DNA of 5,074 nucleotides, from the NCBI GenBank assembly GCA_030671465.1, contig DAOVIP010000173.1:1-5074 (forward strand), written 5' to 3'. The notes under the pieces are model-generated. The model was given only the letters and a program-made list of their open reading frames with translations. It had not been told where the DNA came from and made no database searches. The translations under genes and the position numbers were made by a program. The stretch's first letter is position 1. Each line of letters begins with the position of its first letter. Below are positions 1-5,074 of the stretch, in pieces. The DNA comes from Candidatus Aminicenantota bacterium (lineage in GTDB: Bacteria > Acidobacteriota > Aminicenantia > UBA2199).

Positions 1-562
1 AGATTCCTTTTTCCTGGTCATGGGTGACCACGGAGAAGGATTGGGAGAGCACCGGAAATGTGTGGGACACATTCATTACCTGAATAAACTCTATCTGAAT
101 GTACCTCTTTTCCTGGCCGGAAAAGGGGTGAAAAAACACAAAATCCCGGATGATCGCCTGGTTTCAAATTTAAATATTGCGCCCACCTTACTGGAAGTTG
201 CCCGTCTGAATAAACCGGACTCCATGCAGGGGGTATCACTGTTTCAAGCAGAATCCAGCGATCAACTGTTGCTGGAAACCTATGCGCCGGAAGCATTTTC
301 AGATGGTTTTTCAGTCATCAAATACCCTCATCAAATTATTTATTATCCCCAGCTGGAGAAGGACAAATTTGAATTTATCGACCTATCCAATGATCCACTG
401 GGGATAAACAATCTGCTCAGTCAATACCAGAATAAAAAAATCAAAGCCGAATTGATGAACACGGTAATAAAATTAGCCAAAACCATCATCAAAATCAAAA
501 AAAAACCAGGAAAGATTTCTGCAGAGCAAATGGAAATATTAAAATCACTGGGGTACCTATGA
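1..562 (+). CDS. Sulfatase-family hydrolase, C-terminal part (5' end outside window)
   Basis: C-terminal 186 residues of an alkaline-phosphatase-superfamily sulfatase. The reading frame is open from base 2, and six residues (DSFFLV) precede the first ATG at base 20. They form the hydrophobic strand that normally leads into the metal-site motif, so the true start lies upstream and the ATG at 20 is internal. Visible signatures are MGDHGEGLGEH, the family's DHGE-x-GEH metal-binding stretch, then LNVPLFLAGKGV, then NIAPTLLEVARL with MQGVSLF, all in the usual order. The protein ends in EILKSLGYL, a tail common in this family. The nucleophile region (C/S-x-P-S/A-R) is not in the window, so the maturation type and the substrate (sulfate ester, phosphate ester or phosphonate) cannot be judged. 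The tail before the end is lysine-rich and is encoded partly by a run of nine A (497-505). The stop codon overlaps the hisS start. Family assignment is firm; substrate is unknown. Confidence 0.9.
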   Translation, partial: DSFFLVMGDHGEGLGEHRKCVGHIHYLNKLYLNVPLFLAGKGVKKHKIPDDRLVSNLNIAPTLLEVARLNKPDSMQGVSLFQAESSDQLLLETYAPEAFSDGFSVIKYPHQIIYYPQLEKDKFEFIDLSNDPLGINNLLSQYQNKKIKAELMNTVIKLAKTIIKIKKKPGKISAEQMEILKSLGYL

Positions 563-1809
563 CCAAAATTATTGCCCCAAAGGGCACCAAAGACCTTTTC
601 AAGCCGGAAATCCTCAAATGGCAATTTCTGGAAGCCCGGATCCGGCAATTTTTCTCACGGTTTCTTTTTCAGGAAATCCGCACCCCGATTTTCGAGCACA
701 GCGAACTTTTCCAAAAGGGTATCGGAAGCGAAACCGAGGTGGTTCAAAAAGAAATGTACACTTTCAGAGATAAGGCCAACCGGAGTATTACCCTGAGACC
801 AGAAAATACCCCATCGGTTGTGAGGGCCATAATGGAAAACAACCTGTTGACCGAAATCTTTCCGGTCCGGTTTTTTTATATCGGTCCCATGTTTCGCTAT
901 GATAAACCCCAAAAGGGGCGGTTCAGGCAATTTCATCAGTTCGGGGTTGAGATATTCGGGGAAGCCAGTGCCGAAGTGGATGCCGAATTAATTTTTTCAG
1001 CCTTTGGCTTTCTGAATGAAGTGAACATTGAAGATATTGAAATCTATATCAATTCAGTAGGCTGCCCTCAATGCCGGCCGAGATTCCTACCTGAACTTCA
1101 GGCGGCTGCCCAAAAACAACAAAATGAATTATGCCCGGATTGTCAGAGGAAAATATCAACCAATCCGCTTCGAATTTTTGACTGCAAAAAACAGCAGTGC
1201 ATAGATATATCCAATCAATTCCCCAAAATAACCGATTATTTATGCCAGGACTGCCACGACCACTTCCAGGTTGTGCAGAGAACACTTTCCACATTTGAAG
1301 TCCCATTTATTTCGAACCCACGCCTGGTCAGAGGGCTGGATTATTATACCCGGACCGTGTTCGAGATTACCTCCGGCCAACTGGGGGCCCAGGATGCCCT
1401 GCTGGGTGGCGGTAGATATGATCATCTCTTTCAGGAATTGGGTGGAAAGGATATCCCCGCAACCGGTTTTGCAGCCGGAATCGAAAGAATCATCCTGCAT
1501 CTGGATGAAATTCCGGAAACCAAAACCAGTATTATATTCATCGCCTATCAAAATGCTGCCCTGAAAACAGAGGCAATCAAATTGTCCGCCTACCTGCGAA
1601 AAAAAGGACTGCCGGTTTTTATGGATTACAATGCCCGGAATATCAAAAAGCAATTCAAGAAAAGTGACCGTGTGGGCGCTGCCTTTACCTTTATCCTGGG
1701 AGAGGATGAAATTGCCAACCAATCCATTTCGGTGAAGAACATGAAGACCACCGAACAAATCCAAATTAAAAGAGAGGACCTGGATCAATGGCTCCGAAAA
1801 CACATGTAG
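559..1809 (+). CDS. hisS: Histidyl-tRNA synthetase (HisRS)
   Basis: Cytoplasmic class II enzyme that attaches histidine to tRNA-His using ATP; 416 residues, normal bacterial length. Seen in order: N-terminal PKGTKDL (7-13); motif 1 region around EIRTPIFEHSELF (39-51); LRPENTPSVVRA (79-90) in the histidine/ATP pocket; motif 2 FRYDKPQKGRFRQFHQFG (112-129) with Arg113; the histidine-specific LVRGLDYYTRTVFE (256-269), where Arg258 matches the catalytic arginine; GGGRYDHL (283-290); motif 3 GFAAGIERI (303-311) with Arg310; and an anticodon-binding domain from about 324 to the end. Residues 169-232 of the insertion carry eight cysteines, including three C-x2-C pairs (169/172, 192/195, 229/232) and Cys209/Cys214, suggesting a metal knuckle. 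The ATG lies in the ATGA shared with the sulfatase stop, with only a weak GGGG 5 bases upstream, so translation is probably coupled to that gene. The 3' end overlaps aspS by 22 bases. Confidence 0.97.
   Translation: MTKIIAPKGTKDLFKPEILKWQFLEARIRQFFSRFLFQEIRTPIFEHSELFQKGIGSETEVVQKEMYTFRDKANRSITLRPENTPSVVRAIMENNLLTEIFPVRFFYIGPMFRYDKPQKGRFRQFHQFGVEIFGEASAEVDAELIFSAFGFLNEVNIEDIEIYINSVGCPQCRPRFLPELQAAAQKQQNELCPDCQRKISTNPLRIFDCKKQQCIDISNQFPKITDYLCQDCHDHFQVVQRTLSTFEVPFISNPRLVRGLDYYTRTVFEITSGQLGAQDALLGGGRYDHLFQELGGKDIPATGFAAGIERIILHLDEIPETKTSIIFIAYQNAALKTEAIKLSAYLRKKGLPVFMDYNARNIKKQFKKSDRVGAAFTFILGEDEIANQSISVKNMKTTEQIQIKREDLDQWLRKHM
1772..1778 (+). promoter_or_regulatory. Ribosome binding site of aspS, inside hisS
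   Basis: GAGAGGA lies 9 bases before the ATG at 1788, within the last codons of hisS. An in-frame TAA at 1767-1769 and the absence of any other start codon between it and 1788 leave this ATG as the first possible start. The 22-base overlap is therefore real rather than a start-choice artefact. Confidence 0.75.
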
Positions 1810-3560
1810 ACCAGAAACTGTATTGCGGTAAAATCAATGAAGAATTCATCGGCCAGCAGATAACCGTTTACGGCTGGGTTCAGGTGAAAAGAGAGCTGGG
1901 AAGTATTACCTTCGTAGACCTGCGAGACCGAGAGGGAATTCTTCAAATCGTTTTCAATCCGGACTTTTCGGATAGGGAGATTTTAAAAAGAATTGGCAGA
2001 GAATTCATTCTGATGGTTGAAGGGGAAGTCATCCGGAGATCAAGTCCGAATCCTGAACTGTTCTCCGGCCAGGTTGAGCTCAATGCCCGTAAGTTCACCA
2101 TTTTAAGTGAGTCCGAACTGCCTCCTTTTTTCCCGGAAAACCGCCACCAGGTTTCTGAAGAGCTCCGGTTCAAACACCGCTACCTGGATCTCAGAAACCA
2201 AAAAATGCAGAAAAACTTCAAAACCCGAAGTCAAATCAACTTAAAAATTCGAAATTATCTTTCAGATCTCGGATTCCTGGATATTGAAACACCGGTACTG
2301 ACCAAGGCAACCCCAGAGGGTGCACGGGATTATCTGGTCCCCTCAAGAATGTACAAAGGGAAGATGTTTGCCCTGCCCCAGTCACCACAGATATTCAAGC
2401 AATTACTCATGATATCCGGATTTGACCGCTACTACCAGATTACCAAATGCTTTCGGGATGAGGATTTAAGGGCAGACCGGCAGCCTGAGTTTACCCAGGT
2501 TGACATTGAAATGAGTTTTGCCCGGCCAGCGGATCTCATCGAAATCATCAATGGGCTGATGCTGGATATTTTTCAACTGAAAAACAAAAAAAATAACTAC
2601 CAATTCAAAACCATTCCCTATCAGCAATCCATGAACGAATACGGAACCGATGCCCCGGATCTCAGGATTCCCTATATCATTCGCGACTTCAACTCAACGG
2701 CAGTTTTACTGAAATCCAATATACTGAATGGCATTGTCAAAAACAACCAGGTCATAAAAGGTCTGGTTATCCCGGATTCCGGACAATTCTCCCGGAAGAA
2801 CCTCGACATCATAAACCAGTATTGCCAGGATCTGGGCGGCAAGGGAGCGATCTGGATCAAACATTCAGATCAGGGTTTCAAATCCTCCCTAAAAATCGAA
2901 CCGGCGGACCTGGAAAAATTTTTCCGGGCCAACCAATTGAATAAGAGTGATATGGTGTTTTTGATAGGGGATGAAACGGATAAAGCGCTGTTCCTGGCCG
3001 GAAAGCTCAGGGAATACCTGGGCAGATCTTTTCAGGACAAGGATCGATTGGAGTTTGTATGGATTACCGACTTCCCCCTGTTCTTTTACAACAAAGAAGA
3101 AAAACGCCTGGATTCAAATCACCACCCCTTTACCTCACCACGGTTGGAGGATGTCGGTCTATTGGATTCAGATCCACTGAAGGTCAGGTCCATTGCCTAT
3201 GACCTGGTTTTGAACGGAGTGGAAATCGGTGGGGGAAGTCAACGGATCAAGGATATTGACCTTCAAAAACGGATATTCGAACTTTTAAAACTTTCCGAGA
3301 CCGAAATGGAAGAAAAATTCGGCTTTTTTCTGAAAGCCCTGAAATACGGAGTTCCTCCTCATCTGGGAATCGCCCTGGGTTTTGATAGAATCATGATGCT
3401 ATTGACCGGGGAGGAATCTATCCGGGAAATCATTGCCTTTCCCAAGACCACCTCTTCTCTTTGCCTCTTAACCGGGTCACCATCTTCTGTTTCTGAAAAA
3501 CAGTTGTTGGAATTGGGTCTCAAGGGCATGGATCCAGCTTTCAAAAGGAGTAATAAATGA
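1788..3560 (+). CDS. aspS: Aspartyl-tRNA synthetase (AspRS), bacterial type
   Basis: Cytoplasmic class II enzyme that charges tRNA-Asp; 590 residues, as usual for the bacterial form. Seen in order: an OB-fold anticodon-binding domain (about 10-115) with VYGWVQVKRELGS and FVDLRDREGILQIVF; motif 1 region FLDIETPVLTKATPEG (163-178); flipping loop TPEGARDYLVPSR (175-187); QSPQ (198-201); motif 2 FRDEDLRADRQPEFTQVD (222-239); a GAD insertion domain (about 288-410) that marks bacterial/archaeal-amidotransferase-like AspRS; VEIGGGSQRI (478-487); motif 3 GIALGFDRI (527-535) with Arg534; and the bacterial C-terminal extension IAFPKTTSSLCLLTGSPSSV. Leu38 sits where non-discriminating AspRS usually carries His and discriminating forms carry Leu, which hints that the enzyme charges only tRNA-Asp (inference). 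It overlaps hisS by 22 bases and shares ATGA with the next gene, so it is coexpressed with both. Confidence 0.97.
   Translation: MAPKTHVDQKLYCGKINEEFIGQQITVYGWVQVKRELGSITFVDLRDREGILQIVFNPDFSDREILKRIGREFILMVEGEVIRRSSPNPELFSGQVELNARKFTILSESELPPFFPENRHQVSEELRFKHRYLDLRNQKMQKNFKTRSQINLKIRNYLSDLGFLDIETPVLTKATPEGARDYLVPSRMYKGKMFALPQSPQIFKQLLMISGFDRYYQITKCFRDEDLRADRQPEFTQVDIEMSFARPADLIEIINGLMLDIFQLKNKKNNYQFKTIPYQQSMNEYGTDAPDLRIPYIIRDFNSTAVLLKSNILNGIVKNNQVIKGLVIPDSGQFSRKNLDIINQYCQDLGGKGAIWIKHSDQGFKSSLKIEPADLEKFFRANQLNKSDMVFLIGDETDKALFLAGKLREYLGRSFQDKDRLEFVWITDFPLFFYNKEEKRLDSNHHPFTSPRLEDVGLLDSDPLKVRSIAYDLVLNGVEIGGGSQRIKDIDLQKRIFELLKLSETEMEEKFGFFLKALKYGVPPHLGIALGFDRIMMLLTGEESIREIIAFPKTTSSLCLLTGSPSSVSEKQLLELGLKGMDPAFKRSNK
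3543..3550 (+). promoter_or_regulatory. Strong ribosome binding site of the POT-like transporter gene
   Basis: AAAAGGAG, a near-consensus Shine-Dalgarno sequence, ends 6 bases before the ATG at 3557 and lies in the last codons of aspS. It supports this start and suggests that the transporter can be translated well in its own right despite the ATGA overlap with the aspS stop. Confidence 0.85.
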
Positions 3561-4924
3561 ATCAGGGCATCATTCAAAAACAAAGAAAATTCCCTGCCTC
3601 GTTCTGGGCAGCCAATACCATTGAATTATTTGAAAGAGCTGCCTTTTACGCTACTGCATCTTTTGTGGTTATATATTTTCATGAAATTCTGGGTATGAGC
3701 CCAACCTTTTCTACATTCCTAAATGGCTCTTTGCTGTGGGGACTGGTATATTTACTCCCTATACTCAGTGGTACTCTCGCAGACAAATTCGGATTCAGGC
3801 GATCATTGAGTATTTCATTTATCATTCTTTCATTGGGATATTTCATACTGGGGAATGTCCAAAAAATCTGGCCTAAAATTATTGGGGCAACAACTGCAAC
3901 TGCAATTGATTACAGTATCCCGGTTATTCTGGGAATTCTATTGATTGGCATCGGAGGTTCAATCGTAAAACCCTGTATTGCCGGTACCATTCAAAAAACA
4001 TCTGGAACCAGAGCCACTTTGGGCTTCGGTATTTTTTATATGGTAATCAATATCGGATCTATCTCCGGTCGAGGAGTATCCTATTTTATAAGAACCAATT
4101 TCGGAATTCCGGCAATTTTTACCTATGCAGCCACAGTCTTTGCACTCATCGGATTGATCATAGTGGTTTTTATATATCGAGAACCTGAATATGTCAGTGA
4201 CGGAAAAAAAGATGACCAGGTTGCAAATAAAAAAACCCTGGGTCAAGCAATTGCCGGTATCTTTTATGTTTTAAAAAACATTAAATTTGTTTTTTTTCTT
4301 ATTGTAATCGGTTTCTTCTGGTTTATTTACGTGCAAATTTATAATTTAATTCCCCTCTTTTTACGCTTTATCGATCCCGCAGCCCCGGTGGAAATATACA
4401 CTCTGGCCAATCCAATAATGATTGTTACTTTTCAATTATTGATAACCAAGCTTACCCAAAAATGGACTCCGATTAAATCCATACTTATTGGGGTAATAGT
4501 AACCACAATAGGCATGCTGATAAATATTATCCCTATACTATTGTTCACCGATATAGCCAGAAAAGTAACCCTGTGGGAAATTATGATTCCCCTATCAGGT
4601 ATTTTTATGATCCTCTCACTGGCCTCAATGGCTGTGGGCGAGATGATGTTATCTCCCCGTATGTTTGAATATATCGGAGCCATTGCTCCAAAAGGAGAAG
4701 AAGGATTATACCTGGGGTATGCCAATCTGCCCATTGCAATAGGAACAATTGTTGGTTCGCCAATTGGAGGGGCACTTTTTGAGTATTTTATCTCAACTCC
4801 CCACAAAAATGGAGAACCAATCAACCCAATAGCCATGTGGTTGATTATTGGTTGTATGGGAATCATTTCTATGATAGGATTGGCAATTTACGATAAATTT
4901 CTGGTGAAAGAACGGGAATCATAA
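3557..4924 (+). CDS. POT/PTR-like proton-coupled transporter (MFS), likely peptide uptake
   Basis: Inner-membrane major facilitator superfamily carrier of 455 residues. The POT (PTR2) signature is visible: ELFERAAFY (23-31), matching ExxERxxYY of helix 1 used for proton coupling; MFS motif A GTLADKFGFRR (72-82); GIGGSIVKP (131-139), where Lys138 matches the conserved helix-4 lysine; FYMVINIGSI (160-169), the second PTR2 signature FYxxINxGS; and GEMMLSP (361-367), where Glu362 matches the helix-10 glutamate. By eye I count 12 membrane segments, near 25-45, 52-71, 84-102, 121-140, 155-176, 185-207, 243-268, 280-298, 307-330, 340-366, 387-410 and 424-446. Only about 35 residues separate helices 6 and 7, too few for the extra two-helix hairpin of typical bacterial POTs. 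The conserved helix-1 arginine that binds the peptide carboxylate in known POTs is Ala34 here. Family membership is well supported; di-/tripeptide specificity is not certain. Sampled lines are more AT-rich than in aspS, partly because of Ile/Phe codons. Confidence 0.88.
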   Translation: MNQGIIQKQRKFPASFWAANTIELFERAAFYATASFVVIYFHEILGMSPTFSTFLNGSLLWGLVYLLPILSGTLADKFGFRRSLSISFIILSLGYFILGNVQKIWPKIIGATTATAIDYSIPVILGILLIGIGGSIVKPCIAGTIQKTSGTRATLGFGIFYMVINIGSISGRGVSYFIRTNFGIPAIFTYAATVFALIGLIIVVFIYREPEYVSDGKKDDQVANKKTLGQAIAGIFYVLKNIKFVFFLIVIGFFWFIYVQIYNLIPLFLRFIDPAAPVEIYTLANPIMIVTFQLLITKLTQKWTPIKSILIGVIVTTIGMLINIIPILLFTDIARKVTLWEIMIPLSGIFMILSLASMAVGEMMLSPRMFEYIGAIAPKGEEGLYLGYANLPIAIGTIVGSPIGGALFEYFISTPHKNGEPINPIAMWLIIGCMGIISMIGLAIYDKFLVKERES

Positions 4925-4945
4925 ACACTGCCATTTACTCAGACA

Positions 4946-4969
4946 TGTTATCCTGAAATTAGAATAACA
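4946..4969 (+). promoter_or_regulatory. Imperfect dyad in the gap before the last gene (operator-like or weak hairpin)
   Basis: TGTTAT (4946-4951) and ATAACA (4964-4969) are exact inverted arms. Inside them is a one-base mismatch, then a CT/AG pair around a GAAATT loop. The stem is AT-rich and no T-run follows, so it is a poor intrinsic terminator. The position, 18 bases before the ATG and just ahead of the Shine-Dalgarno, would suit a repressor site or mRNA structure controlling the downstream transporter. A short dyad in AT-rich DNA can also arise by chance. Confidence 0.3.
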
Positions 4970-4974
4970 AACAT

Positions 4975-4978
4975 GGAG
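4975..4978 (+). promoter_or_regulatory. Ribosome binding site of the last gene
   Basis: GGAG lies 8 bases before the ATG at 4987, followed by an A-rich spacer. The spacing is good and is the main evidence that the reading frame at the right edge is a real gene start. Confidence 0.7.
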
Positions 4979-4986
4979 TAAAAAAA

Positions 4987-5074
4987 ATGAATACTGTGAA
5001 TTCAACAGTACACAAACCATATGTACCTGCATCAATTGTTCAGCGAGATTTTAATATTAAAACAATCTTATTGG
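4987..5074 (+). CDS. Start of a probable OPT-family oligopeptide transporter (3' end outside window)
   Basis: Twenty-nine codons are visible and the frame is open to the window edge. The stretch KPYVPASIVQRDFNIKTILL resembles the N-terminal leader of OPT-family oligopeptide transporters as I remember it: a K-P-Y-(I/V)-P-A segment, an acidic-aromatic stretch (often PEFT, here RDF), then a hydrophobic start ending in LG. The last visible base, G, would fit that glycine. OPT proteins are multi-pass inner-membrane carriers for peptides or metal chelates. The start is supported by GGAG 8 bases upstream. It follows the POT-like gene by 62 bases with no clear terminator between, so the two may be cotranscribed. 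The identification rests on a short segment and could be wrong; that a gene starts here is more certain than its family. Confidence 0.55.
   Translation, partial: MNTVNSTVHKPYVPASIVQRDFNIKTILL

Noticed and set aside
20..22. ATG at 20 as the sulfatase start
   Set aside because: The frame is open upstream, the six preceding residues continue the conserved strand, and the family's N-terminal catalytic domain must precede it.
497..505. Run of nine A as a programmed frameshift site
   Set aside because: The zero frame continues into the normal family C-terminus (SLGYL), so the run fits ordinary Lys codons and no alternative product is suggested.
1240..1803. Open frame of 187 codons on the - strand
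   Set aside because: It lies entirely antisense to hisS, whose motifs are intact, and its translation shows no recognisable domain; it is a shadow frame.
4432..4866. Open frame of 144 codons on the - strand
   Set aside because: It is antisense to the POT-like gene; its composition mirrors the hydrophobic codons of the opposite strand and no motif is seen.
4960..4965. TAGAAT as a -10 promoter box for the last gene
   Set aside because: No acceptable -35 lies at 16-18 bases; the nearest candidate (TTTACT, 4934-4939) is about 20 bases away, so the promoter is not supported.
4925..4986. Intrinsic terminator after the POT-like gene
   Set aside because: The only stem is AT-rich with a mismatch and is followed by A-rich sequence, not a T-run.

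Overview
This window is a densely packed bacterial segment with every gene on the + strand. It reads as one run: the tail of a sulfatase-family hydrolase, two class II aminoacyl-tRNA synthetases (hisS and aspS), a proton-dependent oligopeptide transporter (POT)-like carrier, and the first 29 codons of a gene that looks like an OPT-family oligopeptide transporter. No RNA gene, insertion sequence, CRISPR array or long repeat is visible. The only non-coding stretch is 62 bases (4925-4986).

Layout. Bases 1-562 hold the sulfatase C-terminus, open at the left edge. hisS (559-1809) starts inside the sulfatase stop codon through a 4-base ATGA overlap. aspS (1788-3560) starts 22 bases before the end of hisS, with its ribosome binding site inside hisS. 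The POT-like gene (3557-4924) again shares an ATGA with the aspS stop and has a strong Shine-Dalgarno sequence. After a short AT-rich gap containing an imperfect dyad (4946-4969), the last gene starts at 4987 and runs off the right edge. Three successive overlaps with no room for a promoter or terminator indicate one transcript with translational coupling.

How the genes work together. HisRS and AspRS are housekeeping enzymes that charge tRNA-His and tRNA-Asp; hisS next to aspS is a familiar arrangement in many bacteria. The POT-like carrier and the putative OPT carrier would both import small peptides or related solutes, so the right half looks like a peptide-uptake module attached to a translation operon. 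A link between amino acid supply and tRNA charging is an appealing inference, but chance packing explains it equally well.

Organism. The genes are clearly bacterial (bacterial-type AspRS with a GAD insertion, Shine-Dalgarno starts, overlapping operon). Sampled 60-base lines give about 43-53% GC in hisS and aspS and about 20-40% in the POT-like gene. A cysteine-rich HisRS together with sulfatase and peptide transporters would suit an anaerobic or peptide-using lineage, but no phylum can be assigned from this sequence. I found no convincing new biological system. The most notable points are the atypical POT-like carrier, its probable pairing with an OPT gene, and the cysteine cluster in HisRS.
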